Below are positions 42,579-52,748 of a DNA stretch of 54,963 nucleotides, one piece after another. Each line of letters begins with the position of its first letter. Position 1 is the first letter of the stretch. This DNA comes from Ferrimonas sediminicola (GTDB taxonomy: Bacteria > Pseudomonadota > Gammaproteobacteria > Enterobacterales > Shewanellaceae). Where the stretch lies: the NCBI RefSeq assembly GCF_005116715.1, contig NZ_SWCI01000017.1:1-54963 (forward strand). The letters run 5' to 3'. The notes under the pieces were generated by a model, which was given only the letters and a program-made list of their open reading frames with translations, searched no databases and was not told the DNA's origin. Made by a program: the position numbers and the translations under genes.

Positions 42579-44444
42579 ATGAGTCTGGATCTGAACGATT
42601 ATCCACTCCTGGCCAAGGCATTGATGCCTGAGGATCTGCGCACCCTGCCCAAGGCCGAACTCCAAGATTTGGCGGAAGAGCTGCGCCAGTACCTGTTGCG
42701 CTGCGTCAGCCATTCGTCGGGCCACCTGGCCTCGGGGCTGGGGACGGTGGAGCTGACGGTCGCCCTGCACTATGTCTACAACACCCCGTTCGATCGGCTG
42801 GTGTGGGATGTGGGTCACCAGGCCTATCCCCATAAGATTCTCACCGGCCGCGCCAAGGAGATGCCTACTATCCGCCAGAAGGATGGTCTGCACCCCTTCC
42901 CGTGGCGGGAGGAGAGCGAGTACGACACCCTGAGTGTGGGTCACTCCTCCACCTCCATCTCTGCCGCCCTGGGTATGGCCATCGCCGCCGACCGGGAGGA
43001 CCAGGGGCGCAAGGTGGTGGCGGTGATCGGCGACGGCGCCCTCACCGGCGGCATGGCGTTCGAGGCACTGAATCACGCCGGCGACATCCACAAGGATATG
43101 CTGGTGATCATCAACGACAACGAGATGTCCATCTCCGAAAACGTCGGCGCCCTGAACAACCACATGGCCAAGCTGATGTCCGGCCGCCTGTACACCACCA
43201 TTCGCGAAGGGGGCAAGAAGGCGCTCTCCGGCCTGCCTCCCATCAAGGAGCTGGCCCGCCGTGCCGAGGAGCATCTCAAGGGGATGGTGGTTCCCGGCAC
43301 CCTGTTCGAAGAGCTGGGCTTCAACTACATCGGCCCCATCGATGGTCACGACGTCGGCGGGCTGGTGGACACCCTGAGCAACATGCGCAACCTCAAGGGG
43401 CCGCAGATCCTGCACGTGATGACCAAGAAGGGCAAAGGCTACAAACCCGCGGAAGAGGATCCCATCAGCTACCACGGCGTGCCCAAATTCAACATCGCCG
43501 AGTCCAAGCTGCCCAAGTCAAAGCCGGGCCAGCCCACCTTCTCCAAGGTATTTGGCGACTGGCTGTGTGACATGGCGGCCAAGGACGACAAGCTGGTGGG
43601 GATCACCCCGGCGATGCGGGAGGGCTCCGGCATGGTCGCCTTCTCCCAGCAGTTTCCCGAGCAGTACTTCGACGCCGCCATTGCCGAGCAACATGCGGTC
43701 ACCCTGGGCGCCGGCTTTGCCTGTGAGGGCTACAGGCCGGTGGTGGCCATCTACTCCACCTTCCTGCAGCGGGCGTATGACCAGGCGATCCACGATGTGG
43801 GCATCATGAACCTGCCGGTGCTGTTCGCCATCGATAGAGGCGGCCTGGTGGGCGCCGATGGCCAGACCCACCAGGGGGCGTTCGACCTCTCCTACCTGCG
43901 CTGCATCCCCAACTTCACGGTGATGGCCCCGGCAGACGCCAACGAGTGCCGCCAGATGCTCTACACCGGCCACATGATGGAGACCCCGGCGGCGGTGCGC
44001 TATCCCAGGGGCAGCGGCCTCCAGGTGGAGATCCAGCAGGAGATGGAGACGCTGCCCATCGGCAAGGCGGAGATCCGCCGCCGGGGAAGCGGGGTGTGCA
44101 TCTACAGCTTCGGTACCCTGCTGCCTTACGCCCTGGCGGCGGCGGAGCAGCTGGACGCCACCGTGATCAACATGCGCTTCGTCAAGCCCATCGACGAGGA
44201 GATGGTACTGGAGATGGCCGCCAGCCACGATCGCCTGGTGACCCTGGAGGAGAACGCCGTCATGGGCGGCGCCGGGTCTGCGGTCCTCGAGGCCCTCAAC
44301 CGCCATAGGGTGGCCAAACCGGTGCTGCAGCTGGGCCTGCCCGATCGCTTTATCGAGCAGGGTGAGCAGGAGGTGATGCATGCGGAGCTGGGACTGGATG
44401 GTCCGGGCATCGTCAGGCAGATTCACGACTATTTCGGCGACTGA
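42579..44444 (+). CDS. dxs: 1-deoxy-D-xylulose-5-phosphate synthase
   Basis: A 621-residue thiamine diphosphate enzyme and first step of the MEP isoprenoid pathway, making DXP from pyruvate and glyceraldehyde 3-phosphate. [18 protein letters not shown] near residue 153 is the TPP-binding motif. The HSSTS segment and the transketolase-type pyrimidine domain ([36 protein letters not shown]) follow. Last gene of the operon; a strong terminator follows. Confidence 0.98.
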   Translation: MSLDLNDYPLLAKALMPEDLRTLPKAELQDLAEELRQYLLRCVSHSSGHLASGLGTVELTVALHYVYNTPFDRLVWDVGHQAYPHKILTGRAKEMPTIRQKDGLHPFPWREESEYDTLSVGHSSTSISAALGMAIAADREDQGRKVVAVIGDGALTGGMAFEALNHAGDIHKDMLVIINDNEMSISENVGALNNHMAKLMSGRLYTTIREGGKKALSGLPPIKELARRAEEHLKGMVVPGTLFEELGFNYIGPIDGHDVGGLVDTLSNMRNLKGPQILHVMTKKGKGYKPAEEDPISYHGVPKFNIAESKLPKSKPGQPTFSKVFGDWLCDMAAKDDKLVGITPAMREGSGMVAFSQQFPEQYFDAAIAEQHAVTLGAGFACEGYRPVVAIYSTFLQRAYDQAIHDVGIMNLPVLFAIDRGGLVGADGQTHQGAFDLSYLRCIPNFTVMAPADANECRQMLYTGHMMETPAAVRYPRGSGLQVEIQQEMETLPIGKAEIRRRGSGVCIYSFGTLLPYALAAAEQLDATVINMRFVKPIDEEMVLEMAASHDRLVTLEENAVMGGAGSAVLEALNRHRVAKPVLQLGLPDRFIEQGEQEVMHAELGLDGPGIVRQIHDYFGD

Positions 44445-44456
44445 GTCGCCGGGATG

Positions 44457-44484
44457 AGAAAACCGGAGCCTGGCTCCGGTTTTC
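44457..44484 (+). terminator. terminator of the xseB-ispA-dxs operon
   Basis: GAAAACCGGAGCC-tg-GGCTCCGGTTTTC, a perfect stem followed by T-rich sequence, 12 bases after the dxs stop. Confidence 0.9.
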
Positions 44485-44585
44485 TGCTTTTGGGGGCGGT
44501 GTGCGAACACTCATTTCTGGGCGGAGCACTTTTTCCCCGGCGTGTTCGGTGGCACAGTAGCGCCAATATTCAGAAGGAGCCCCCT

Positions 44586-45296
44586 ATGCCTCAAGCCGCT
44601 ATCCTATGGGACTACGACGGTACCCTGGTCAACTCCGCGCCCAGGAACATCAGCATTACCCTGTCGATACTGGACGAAGTGGCTCCCCGCCTCAGCGGCG
44701 ATAACCTGCCCCACTGCCTGCGCAGCGAAGCACGCTACCATCAGGCGAACCATGCCGCCGAAAACTGGCAGGATCTCTACCTAAACTACTATGGCCTGAC
44801 TCCGGGGGAGGCGGCCCTGGCGGGGCCGCTGTGGGCCAAACACCAGAGGCGAAACACCATGGAGGTGGGGCTGTTCGAGGGCATCGCCGACGCGGTGGCG
44901 CAACTGCAGGCACTGCCCCACGGCATCTGTTCCCAGAACGACTCGACCACCATCTGGCGCCAGCTCAGACAGGCAGACATTGCCGAGCCATTCCGGGCCG
45001 TGGTCGGCTACAACGAGGTGGCGGGAGAGGCGCAAAAACCCCACCCCGCCGGCGGTCTCAAGTGCATCGAAGCGATCTTCGGCAAGCGTTGTCCCGACAC
45101 CCTGTTCTACATCGGCGACCACCAGGGCGATGTCCAGTTTGCCCGCTCCCTGGAGCAGGCCCTGGCGGGACGCAGTCGGGTGATCGCCATCGCCGCCGCC
45201 TACAGCGGCGCCCTCCCCGGCAACTGGGTCTACCAACCGGACCAGGTTGCCCACTCTCCCGCAGAGCTGCCGGCACTGTGTCGGCGATACCTGTGA
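44586..45296 (+). CDS. HAD-superfamily hydrolase
   Basis: A 236-residue probable phosphatase. Motif I is LWDYDGTLVNS at residues 6-16 (nucleophile Asp), and motif IV is FYIGDHQGDVQFA. The cap segment lies between. The layout is like phosphoglycolate phosphatase-type enzymes, but the N-terminal sequence WDYDGT differs from typical Gph, so the substrate is unknown. The start at 44586 follows AAGGAG at good spacing. Confidence 0.85.
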   Translation: MPQAAILWDYDGTLVNSAPRNISITLSILDEVAPRLSGDNLPHCLRSEARYHQANHAAENWQDLYLNYYGLTPGEAALAGPLWAKHQRRNTMEVGLFEGIADAVAQLQALPHGICSQNDSTTIWRQLRQADIAEPFRAVVGYNEVAGEAQKPHPAGGLKCIEAIFGKRCPDTLFYIGDHQGDVQFARSLEQALAGRSRVIAIAAAYSGALPGNWVYQPDQVAHSPAELPALCRRYL

Positions 45297-45306
45297 CCTC
45301 CCCATG

Positions 45307-45338
45307 AAAAAAGCCAGCGACACGGGCTGGCTTTTTTC
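45307..45338 (+). terminator. bidirectional terminator between HAD and transglycosylase genes
   Basis: AAAAAAGCCAG-cgacacgg-gCTGGCTTTTTT, with A and T runs on both sides, serving two convergent genes. Confidence 0.88.
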
Positions 45339-45355
45339 AGGGTCGGCGGCAAGAC

Positions 45356-45976
45356 TCAGCCGAAGAACAGTCGCCACAGCCAACTGCGATCCAGATCCTC
45401 TTTACACCGATGATACTGGGCGGCATAACGCTTGGAGCGGGCCTCCACCTTGCGGGAGGTCTTCACCAGCCACTGCTTCTTCCTGTAACTTCCGCGCTTA
45501 TACCCGCCCCAACCTTCGTGGTAGTTGAGGTACTGGCGATAGGCATCCCATTTAGACACCCCGTTGATCTTGTGGGTCTTGTAAATATACCAACCCATGA
45601 AGTCCATGGCGTCATCAAAGTCACTGCGACTGGACCAGGTGTTGCCGGTCTCCCGGGCGTACTGATCCCAGGTGACGGTTTTCGCCTGGGCGTAGCCGTA
45701 GGCACTGGACTTGCGGCCGATGGGGATGAAACCCAGGAACCACTCCATGGGAGGCTGGGCGTTGTGCCTGAAGGAGCTCTCCTGATACATCATCGCCATC
45801 GGGACATGAACCGGCACCCCCCACTTCTCCCTGCTCTCCTTGGCGGCCTGATACCAGTCGCGGTTCTCCATAAAGATGTTACACAGGTTTTCCGGATCCC
45901 GTGGCGGTGGCGTGGCACAGCCTGCCAGGGAGGCAAGCAACACCAGGCTCAGCAGTGGCTTTACAATTTTCATCAT
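45356..45976 (-). CDS. lytic transglycosylase-like lipoprotein (SLT domain)
   Basis: A 206-residue lipoprotein with signal and lipobox LVLLASLAGCAT. The SLT-like catalytic segment is MAMMYQESSFRHNAQPP, with Glu as the likely catalytic acid, and SSAYGYAQAKTVTWDQYA follows. It is expected to cut peptidoglycan glycan strands from the outer membrane's inner face. The C terminus is basic and aromatic. Confidence 0.85.
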   Translation of the reverse strand: MMKIVKPLLSLVLLASLAGCATPPPRDPENLCNIFMENRDWYQAAKESREKWGVPVHVPMAMMYQESSFRHNAQPPMEWFLGFIPIGRKSSAYGYAQAKTVTWDQYARETGNTWSSRSDFDDAMDFMGWYIYKTHKINGVSKWDAYRQYLNYHEGWGGYKRGSYRKKQWLVKTSRKVEARSKRYAAQYHRCKEDLDRSWLWRLFFG

Positions 45977-46207
45977 GAGTCTAGGCAGCGGTCAGTGTTC
46001 CCTCAGAGCCTAGATTCTGCCCTGAGGCGCCGACAAATGCCATCACAAGCTGCTGAATTACAGCCTGAGGTGAAACATTTCCCCCTTTGTCAGCCAAAGC
46101 TGACAGGTTCGATCTCAATTCCTTCGGCCGAATGGCACTCAGCCCTTTACAGCGTGCGACGGCACTGGTTAAATGCGCCCCTTTCCCAGTAAACCCGTCA
46201 TTTTCCG

Positions 46208-46828
46208 ATGTCGACCGAGCTCTATCTGGTATACCTTGCCACCGTTATTGTTCTGCTGATCGCTCCAGGTCCCATGACCCTGCTGACCCTGTCCACCAGT
46301 GTCCGCCATGGCCACCGCAAGGCCCTGGCCACGGTGCTGGGCTCCAACCTGGCTGGGTTGGTTCTGATGCTGCTGTCCGCCACCGGCGTAGGGGCGCTGA
46401 TCACCAAACACCCCGCGCTGTTCGAACTGATGCAGTACGGCGGGGCCGGCTACCTGCTCTGGCTGGGGATCTCCGCCTGGCGCTCCCGTCCGGATGAACA
46501 CCTGGAGTCCGGCTTCCGCTACCGTGACGACGCCTCCGCCTGGGGACTGTTCCGCCAGACACTGACCATCGGACTGGCCAACCCCAAAGGGCTGATCTTC
46601 TTTGCCGCCCTGTTCCCGCAGTTCCTGGATCCCGAGCAGGCGATGCTGCCGCAACTGCTGCTGCTGTGTTCCACCTTTACCGCGGTGGATTTCGTGGTGC
46701 TCAACCTGGTGGCGTTCGGTGGCTGTCAGCTGGCCAACCGGCTGTGCAGCACCACCGCCCAGAAACGGTTTAACCGGCTGTGCGGCATCACCTTTATCGG
46801 CCTGGGTGGCGCAATGGCAATCGCCTGA
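46208..46828 (+). CDS. LysE-family amino acid exporter
   Basis: A 206-residue inner-membrane protein with six hydrophobic segments and the LysE/RhtB start ELYLVYLATVIVLLIAPGPMTLLTLSTSVRHGHRKAL. The family exports amino acids or homoserine lactones; the substrate is not predictable. No clear ribosome-binding site precedes the ATG at 46208, but this is where the conserved family start falls. Confidence 0.9.
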   Translation: MSTELYLVYLATVIVLLIAPGPMTLLTLSTSVRHGHRKALATVLGSNLAGLVLMLLSATGVGALITKHPALFELMQYGGAGYLLWLGISAWRSRPDEHLESGFRYRDDASAWGLFRQTLTIGLANPKGLIFFAALFPQFLDPEQAMLPQLLLLCSTFTAVDFVVLNLVAFGGCQLANRLCSTTAQKRFNRLCGITFIGLGGAMAIA

Positions 46829-46846
46829 GGCGTCGAACAGGATCAG

Positions 46847-46872
46847 AAAAGGCCGCGATTGCGGCCTTTTTC
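46847..46872. terminator. bidirectional terminator after the LysE gene
   Basis: AAAAGGCCGC-gatt-GCGGCCTTTTT between two convergent genes. Confidence 0.88.
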
Positions 46873-46899
46873 GGTTGAGGGCGGAGTGACGCCACAGGA

Positions 46900-47310
46900 T
46901 CAGGGCTCCAGGGAGCAGCTGTGCTGCCGGCGTTGCCAGATCACCGGCTCCCAGTAACGGCCGCCGTCGGGCTTCTGTCCCTGCAGATCGAAACGGGCGG
47001 CCAGCAACAGCTCCTGATCCGGCTGCAGTTGCAGGGTCAGCTCGCGGTAGCTGCGCGCCCTGAGGTTGACCCCAAGACGGGGATCGTCAATCAGCTCCAC
47101 CAGCCTCAGGTCATGCCTTCCCGGGCTCAACCGGTAGCTGGCCTTGGACACCACCGGCTGACCGTCGATGTGGGTCACCAGCACCTGAAACAGCCCCTGC
47201 TCCGCCGGAGGGCGGGCTCCGCTGGAGACGACCCCGCAGGCAAACTCCTGGTTGCTGGCGCACCCGGCCAGCAACCCCGTCAGCAGCATCGCTCCAACCA
47301 GGCGGTTCAC
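46900..47310 (-). CDS. small lipoprotein of unknown function
   Basis: A 136-residue lipoprotein with lipobox LLTGLLAGCAS. The mature part is a probable beta-sandwich: VLVTHIDGQPVVSKASYRLSPGRHDLRLVELI, a pattern seen in small periplasmic proteins of marine gammaproteobacteria. Its start shares a base with the gshA stop, so it is probably co-transcribed with gshA. Confidence 0.8.
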   Translation of the reverse strand: MNRLVGAMLLTGLLAGCASNQEFACGVVSSGARPPAEQGLFQVLVTHIDGQPVVSKASYRLSPGRHDLRLVELIDDPRLGVNLRARSYRELTLQLQPDQELLLAARFDLQGQKPDGGRYWEPVIWQRRQHSCSLEP

Positions 47311-48857
47311 TACTCATTGCCCTTGAAGTAACGCTCCAGGTACTCCTCGAAGCTGCCGCTCTGCTTCTGCTCCAGGGCACGTTGGCGCTGGCGGGACTCG
47401 GCGGCCTCCTGCTCCAGGCGAGCTTCGCTGAGGCGCGTTGACTGGCCCTGCAGCCAATACTGCCGATGGGACTGAGCCAGGGCCATCACCGGGTTGGCCT
47501 CGCGGGTCTGCAGGGCAAGAATGCGACCGGAGAGGGTCTTGGCGGGATCGGACACAGACGGCTGCCACTGGTCGAGGGCCTCCAGGTAGTCGCGCCCCTG
47601 TTCGCCGTCGATTTCCGCCGCGATTCGGCGCCAGCGGTCGAAGCTCTCTCCCAGCCACTGGCTCAGGAGCTTGCGTTCACCACAACCGTGCTCGAGCGCC
47701 AGCCCCGGCTGGCGCCCGCGGGTGACCACGGTATCGAAGTTACGCTGGGTCTGCTGCTGACACTCGTCGGTCCAGCAGGGACTGGGCAACAGCAGGCAAT
47801 CCAACAGGAACAGGTCCAGCAACAGAACCTGATCCCGGCTGATGCCGTGGGGGGCGAAGGGGTTCACATCCAGGGTGCGCACCTCGATATACTCGACGCC
47901 GGCCCGGGCCAGGGCATCGGAGGGGGTCTCCCCACTGTGGGCGGTACGCTTGGGCCGGATGGCGGAGTAGAGCTCATTCTCGATCTGCAGGATGTTGGTG
48001 TTGAGCTGAACCCTCTGCCCCCCCTCCTCCAGTCCCAGTTGAGCGAAACGCTCTGAGGGCAGGGTGATGGCCCGCTTCAGGTCGGAGACATACTCCTCGA
48101 CGGAGTTGTAGCGGATCCGCAGGTTGCTCTGCTCACTGTTGGTGTAGCCAAGGTCACTCATCCTCAGGGAGGTAGCCCAGGGCAGGGCCAGCAGTCCGCT
48201 GGGCAGCGTCTCGAACTCCAGTGTCACCTCACGGTCGTCCAGGAAGGAGGGACACAGGGTGGGAGAGGCGCCGAACAGATAGGGCAGAATCCAGGCCTGA
48301 TGGCGGAAGTTGCGGATCAGGTGGAAGTAGCCGGCGGAGATGGTCTCCTGGTCGCTGTCACCCTGCAGTGCCCTCCACAGGGACTTGGGCAGGGAGAAGT
48401 TGAAATGGACCCCGGCAATGGATTGCATCTTGGCGCCGTAACGGCGCTTGAGCCCCTCCCGGTAGAGGGTCTTCATCCTGCCCACGTGGGAGCGGCCATA
48501 CTGGGCGATGGGCACATCCTCCTGGTGATCGATAAAGCAGGGCATCGACTGGGGCCACAACAGCTGATCACCGATATGGCGGCTGACGTAGCGGTGGATG
48601 TCACCCAGTTCCTCCAGCAGGCCGTCGACACTGGTGTTGACCCCGGTGATCAGCTCCAGCAGGGACTCAGAAAAATCAGTGGTAATCCACTTGTTGGTCA
48701 GCGCCGACCCCAGGGAATGGGGGTGGGGATCCCTGGCCAACAGGCCCTGGGGAAGGATACGCAAGGCTTCACGCTCGATTCCCCGCCCCAAAGAGCGCAG
48801 GGCCAGCCGCCCCTCCTCATCGGAGAGTCGGCTCAGGTTCCGTTCAAAATCCGTCAA
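47310..48857 (-). CDS. gshA: glutamate--cysteine ligase (type I)
   Basis: A 515-residue ATP-dependent ligase that makes gamma-glutamylcysteine, the first step of glutathione synthesis. The proteobacterial type I family is recognised by GIEREALRI near residue 25, TTDFSESLLELITG, GVHFNFSLP, and YIEVRTLDVNPFAPHGI. Cytoplasmic. It is followed by a small lipoprotein gene with a one-base overlap. Confidence 0.97.
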   Translation of the reverse strand: MTDFERNLSRLSDEEGRLALRSLGRGIEREALRILPQGLLARDPHPHSLGSALTNKWITTDFSESLLELITGVNTSVDGLLEELGDIHRYVSRHIGDQLLWPQSMPCFIDHQEDVPIAQYGRSHVGRMKTLYREGLKRRYGAKMQSIAGVHFNFSLPKSLWRALQGDSDQETISAGYFHLIRNFRHQAWILPYLFGASPTLCPSFLDDREVTLEFETLPSGLLALPWATSLRMSDLGYTNSEQSNLRIRYNSVEEYVSDLKRAITLPSERFAQLGLEEGGQRVQLNTNILQIENELYSAIRPKRTAHSGETPSDALARAGVEYIEVRTLDVNPFAPHGISRDQVLLLDLFLLDCLLLPSPCWTDECQQQTQRNFDTVVTRGRQPGLALEHGCGERKLLSQWLGESFDRWRRIAAEIDGEQGRDYLEALDQWQPSVSDPAKTLSGRILALQTREANPVMALAQSHRQYWLQGQSTRLSEARLEQEAAESRQRQRALEQKQSGSFEEYLERYFKGNE

Positions 48858-48876
48858 GTCAGATACTCGTCAAGGC

Positions 48877-48894
48877 GGGAGGGGTTCCCCTCCC
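48877..48894 (-). terminator. hairpin between the M16 peptidase gene and gshA
   Basis: GGGAGGGG-tt-CCCCTCCC is a strong GC hairpin in the 60-base gap. No T run is seen, so it may only reduce read-through. Confidence 0.45.
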
Positions 48895-48917
48895 GGTGTC
48901 ATTGGAAAGGGTCAATT

Positions 48918-51755
48918 CTACAGCGTCAGTGTGACGATATCATAGCCCAGTTCGCGCAGAGAGGGTTCAACGCTGGATTTATCACCAACCACCAGAATCG
49001 CCATGCGGGAAAGGTCCAGCTGTTCGGCGGCCAGGCGGTTGAGCTCCTCAAGGCTGATGTTGCGGATCAGCGTCCCCTGTTGCTCGACGAAGTCCTTGGG
49101 CAGGTTGTAGCGCTGCAGCTTGCCCAGGAAACGGGCCTTCTGTCCCGGGGTTTCGAAGCTGAGGGCGTCCGACTGAGTCACCGAAGCCCGCATGAAGGCC
49201 AGCTCCTGCTCGGTCATCCCCTCGGCGGCAAAGTGCTGGATCTCGCTGATGAACTCCTTAACCGAGGCGGCGGTGGCATCGGCACGGACGCTGGCACCGG
49301 CCACGAAGGAGCCCAGCTCGGGTCCACCGCGGAAGCTGCTGCGGGCCCCATAGGTGTACCCCTTGTCCTCCCGCAGGTTCAGGTTGATTCGGCTGTTGAA
49401 TGCGCCCCCCAGGGGGTAGTTCATCAATCCGGACTTGAAATAGTCGCCGAGGGCATCGAAGGGGACGCCACGACGGCCAATCTTGATCACCGACTGAGCG
49501 GCGCCGGGCTTGTCGAGCAGATAGATCTTGGGACCGGCCAGTTCGGGCATCGCCATCAGCGGCGCCCACCGGCTGCCCTCCCCCTGCCACTGTCCCAGCC
49601 ATTGCAGCTTGGGCAGCAGCTCATCCTGGCCCAGGTTGGATACGGTGACAATACTGGCATTGCCGGCGCGGAACTGCTCCTTGTAGAACGCCTTCACCTG
49701 CTCCAGGGTCAACGCCTGAACGCTCTCCAGGGTACCGCCTACCGGCCTGCCGGCGCTGTTGTCACCATAGAGCAACTCGCTCCAGGCGGTGTTGGCCAGC
49801 CAGCCAGGATCGTTGGCCTGATGCTGCAGCCCCTGCAGCTGCTGGACCTTGACCCGCTGGAAGTCGGCGTCGCTGAAGGCGGGCTTGAACAGCCGCTCCT
49901 GCAGCAGCGCCAGGGTCGCATCCAGGTTGGCGGTGAGGGCGCTGACATTGACGTAGGTACGGTAGCCGGAGGCGCTGACGGAGATGGTGGAGCCCAGCTT
50001 CTCCAGCTCCAGGGCGATCTCTTCGGTTGAGTAGGACTCGGTGGACTCGGCCATCATGGTGGCGGTCAGCTGCGCCAGCCCCGCCTCGGCGGCGGAGGTG
50101 AGACGCTGGCCGCCGTCGAGGGCGATCATGATTTCGGTGGTGGGGGTCTCGTCGCTGAGGGTGCCGATCACCTCGATGCCATTGGCCAGACGCTGCTGCC
50201 ACAGCCCAGGTACCTTGAGCTGGGGTGCGGGACCGGAGCCCGGCACCTGACTGCGGTCGAAGTCGTCCTCAATCTTGGCCTGGGCCACCTTGTCGGCATG
50301 GCTCAGTTGATCCTTTGGTACGGGACCGGGTGCCGTGTAGTTGGCGGGCGCCGCCGCCAGGGCGACCTGCCCCTGGGGCACCACACTCATGATCACCGCG
50401 TGCTTGTCCTTGATGTAAGTGTTGAACACCCGCATCACATCCTCGGCGGTCACGTTGCGGTAGCGCTCCAGATCCGGCTGAAGCAGATCAGGCTCACCGA
50501 AGAAGGTCTGGTTGTGGGCCAGAGAACTGACCTTGCCGCGTACGCTCTGCAGACCGAAGATGGTGGTCGCCTCATGGCCCACCTGGGCTTTCTTCAGATC
50601 GTCAGCCAGCACGCCACGCCGCTCGAATTCGTCCACGGAGTCACGGATCACCTTCACGATCTCGGCCAACTGGGGCATCTTGCCCGGATTGGCCAGGGCA
50701 TACATGGTGAACTCACAGGCAAGCTCACGGCATGGGTGGCCGACTCCGGCCTGAACCGCCAGACCGGATTTCACCAGGTTCTTGTAGAAGATGGAGGTCT
50801 TGCCACCGCCGAGAATCTCCGCCAGCAGATCCAGGGCCGCCTCATCCTGATGGCGGGCGTAGACCGTGGGGAAGGAGAGATAGATCAACGGCAGATGAAC
50901 CTTGTCCTCCAGGGTCAGGTAGCGGTCGGCGGCCAGAGACGCCGGCGCCTTGGCCAGAGGAGCGACCTCCGGGCCGCGGGGGAGGCCACCGAAATACTTC
51001 ACCACCCACTGCAGTACCTGGTCGCGGTCAAAATCACCGCCAATGGTCAGGGTGGCGTTGTTGGGGCCATACCATCGCTTGAAGAAGGCCCGCAGGTCAT
51101 CGACGTTGCCGTTGTCCAGCTCCTCCATCCAACCGATCACCGGCCAGGAGTAGGGGTGCCCCTTGGGGTAGAGTGCCTGGGACACCAGTTCGTTGAGCCG
51201 GCCGTAGGGCTGGTTATCCACCCGCTGACCGCGCTCGTTCTTGACGGTGGCCCGCTGCACCTCGAACGCCTCTTCGGTCACCGCGGGTAACAGGAAGCCC
51301 ATGCGATCCGCCTCCAGCCAGAGCATCTTCTCCAGCTGATTGGCGGGAACGGTCTCGAAGTAGTTGGTCCTGTCGCTGTTGGTGGTACCGTTCAGGGTGC
51401 CACCGGATTCGGTCACCAACTGGAAGTGCTGCTCATCGGCGACATTCTCTGAGCCCTGAAACATCATGTGCTCGAAGAAGTGGGCGAAACCCGACTTGCC
51501 CAGCTCTTCACGGGCTGAGCCGACGTGGTAGGTCACGTCGACGTGGACCAGGGGATCGGAACTGTCCTTATGGAGGATCAGAGTCAAGCCGTTATCCAAC
51601 TCGAACTTTTCGTAAGGAATTGTTACCTCAACCTGTTGAGACAGGTTGGAACCCAGATAGGCCACTCCCTCGGGCAAGGATGAGTCTGGGGTATCGGATG
51701 CACATCCGGCCAGGACGAGCGCCAGGCTGAGTGCCAGCGGCTTGAGCAGTTTCAC
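48918..51755 (-). CDS. M16-family zinc metallopeptidase lipoprotein
   Basis: A 945-residue protein made of two M16 (pitrilysin-like) halves, with lipobox ALVLAGCASD at the N terminus. The inverted zinc motif HxxEH is FAHFFEHMMFQGS near residue 91, with the downstream Glu in the E-x(5)-E segment VQRATVKNERGQ. The second half lacks the zinc motif, as in the usual inactive partner domain. It is probably anchored to the outer membrane facing the periplasm and degrades peptides. Confidence 0.93.
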   Translation of the reverse strand: MKLLKPLALSLALVLAGCASDTPDSSLPEGVAYLGSNLSQQVEVTIPYEKFELDNGLTLILHKDSSDPLVHVDVTYHVGSAREELGKSGFAHFFEHMMFQGSENVADEQHFQLVTESGGTLNGTTNSDRTNYFETVPANQLEKMLWLEADRMGFLLPAVTEEAFEVQRATVKNERGQRVDNQPYGRLNELVSQALYPKGHPYSWPVIGWMEELDNGNVDDLRAFFKRWYGPNNATLTIGGDFDRDQVLQWVVKYFGGLPRGPEVAPLAKAPASLAADRYLTLEDKVHLPLIYLSFPTVYARHQDEAALDLLAEILGGGKTSIFYKNLVKSGLAVQAGVGHPCRELACEFTMYALANPGKMPQLAEIVKVIRDSVDEFERRGVLADDLKKAQVGHEATTIFGLQSVRGKVSSLAHNQTFFGEPDLLQPDLERYRNVTAEDVMRVFNTYIKDKHAVIMSVVPQGQVALAAAPANYTAPGPVPKDQLSHADKVAQAKIEDDFDRSQVPGSGPAPQLKVPGLWQQRLANGIEVIGTLSDETPTTEIMIALDGGQRLTSAAEAGLAQLTATMMAESTESYSTEEIALELEKLGSTISVSASGYRTYVNVSALTANLDATLALLQERLFKPAFSDADFQRVKVQQLQGLQHQANDPGWLANTAWSELLYGDNSAGRPVGGTLESVQALTLEQVKAFYKEQFRAGNASIVTVSNLGQDELLPKLQWLGQWQGEGSRWAPLMAMPELAGPKIYLLDKPGAAQSVIKIGRRGVPFDALGDYFKSGLMNYPLGGAFNSRINLNLREDKGYTYGARSSFRGGPELGSFVAGASVRADATAASVKEFISEIQHFAAEGMTEQELAFMRASVTQSDALSFETPGQKARFLGKLQRYNLPKDFVEQQGTLIRNISLEELNRLAAEQLDLSRMAILVVGDKSSVEPSLRELGYDIVTLTL

Positions 51756-51797
51756 GGAATCCCTCCTGTTACGGGCTGCGGCCCAGGCGGGCCGCTC

Positions 51798-52232
51798 CTA
51801 TAGTTGGTTGATGATGCCGAGCATGGTCAGGGCTATCACCAGGTATCGAAAAAACTTACCAATAAAGATCAACAGACTACTAGATAACACTCCAAACCGG
51901 AACCATCCCGCCAGCAGCGGAATGGCATCGCCGATCAGCGGCAACCAAGCCAACAACAGGCTCCAGGGGCCGAAACGCTGCACCCGGGGTACCAGCCACG
52001 GATGTTTGCCCTCCAGCAACGCCTCAGGCGACTTGGCGCGCCGACCCAGGCGCCCGAGAAAGTAACTGGTCAGGGAACCCAGAGTATTGCCTATGGTGGC
52101 GATGATGACGAGGGAGAGCCAGGCACCGGGGGTGGATTGAACCAGGTAGCCCAGCAGCACCTCGGAACCACCCGGAGCCAGAGTGGCAGACACGAAGGCA
52201 CTGACAAGCAGCCCCAGTTCGGCGCTGAGCAA
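51798..52232 (-). CDS. yqaA: YqaA-family membrane protein
   Basis: A 144-residue inner-membrane protein with four to five hydrophobic segments of the VTT/DedA-like fold. E. coli YqaA-like features are SAFVSATLAPGGSEVLLGYLV, IATIGNTLGSLTSYFLGR, and LLLAWLPLIGDAIPLLAGWFR. Function is unclear; relatives are lipid scramblases or transporters. It starts four bases after nsrR, so both are in one transcript. Confidence 0.9.
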   Translation of the reverse strand: MLSAELGLLVSAFVSATLAPGGSEVLLGYLVQSTPGAWLSLVIIATIGNTLGSLTSYFLGRLGRRAKSPEALLEGKHPWLVPRVQRFGPWSLLLAWLPLIGDAIPLLAGWFRFGVLSSSLLIFIGKFFRYLVIALTMLGIINQL

Positions 52233-52236
52233 TGGT

Positions 52237-52674
52237 CTACTCGATGGTTTCGGCGGGAATCATCAGAGCCTTGAGCTCTGAGTTGTTGGCGAGCATGTCC
52301 GCCAGGGTGTATCTGTCCAGGGTCGCCAGAAACGCGTTGGTGGCCTCGGTCAATACCTGCTTAAGACGGCAGGCGGGCAGGATCTTGCAGTAGGGCTCAC
52401 CGCAGTTGATCAGTTGCAGCGGTTCCAGGGCACGGATCACCTCGCCCAGCCCTATCTCTTCGGGTGCCTTGGCCAAACAGATGCCCCCCTTCTTGCCTCG
52501 GACCGTCTTGACAAACCCGGCATGCCCCAACTTATTGATCACCTTAACCATATGATTACGGGAAACCCCGTAGATCTCGGTCACCCGGGTGATGCTGGTC
52601 AGCTCTCCTTGGGGCAGAGTGGCCATATACAGCAGGGAGCGAAACGCGAAGTCGCTGAAACTGGTGAGTTGCAA
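52237..52674 (-). CDS. nsrR: nitric-oxide-sensing repressor NsrR
   Basis: A 145-residue Rrf2-family regulator. Its iron-sulfur cluster reacts with nitric oxide and releases DNA. The helix-turn-helix is [22 protein letters not shown], and the three cluster Cys have the NsrR spacing C-x4-C-x5-C in [13 protein letters not shown]. The family N terminus MQLTSF is reached with the TTG at 52674, which has GGAGG eight bases upstream. The ATG at 52689 would overlap that site. Yields the N terminus [18 protein letters not shown]. Confidence 0.93.
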   Translation of the reverse strand: MQLTSFSDFAFRSLLYMATLPQGELTSITRVTEIYGVSRNHMVKVINKLGHAGFVKTVRGKKGGICLAKAPEEIGLGEVIRALEPLQLINCGEPYCKILPACRLKQVLTEATNAFLATLDRYTLADMLANNSELKALMIPAETIE

Positions 52675-52748
52675 GAGTCCTACCTCCAATGGTCCGCCAC
52701 GTCGGCGTTCAGAGGTAATGAGTTACGGGGCCTCTGATCCCCTTGTGT

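Noticed and set aside
48300-50030. 576-codon frame opposite gshA and the M16 gene
   Set aside because: Spans two real genes on the other strand and has no coherent domain.
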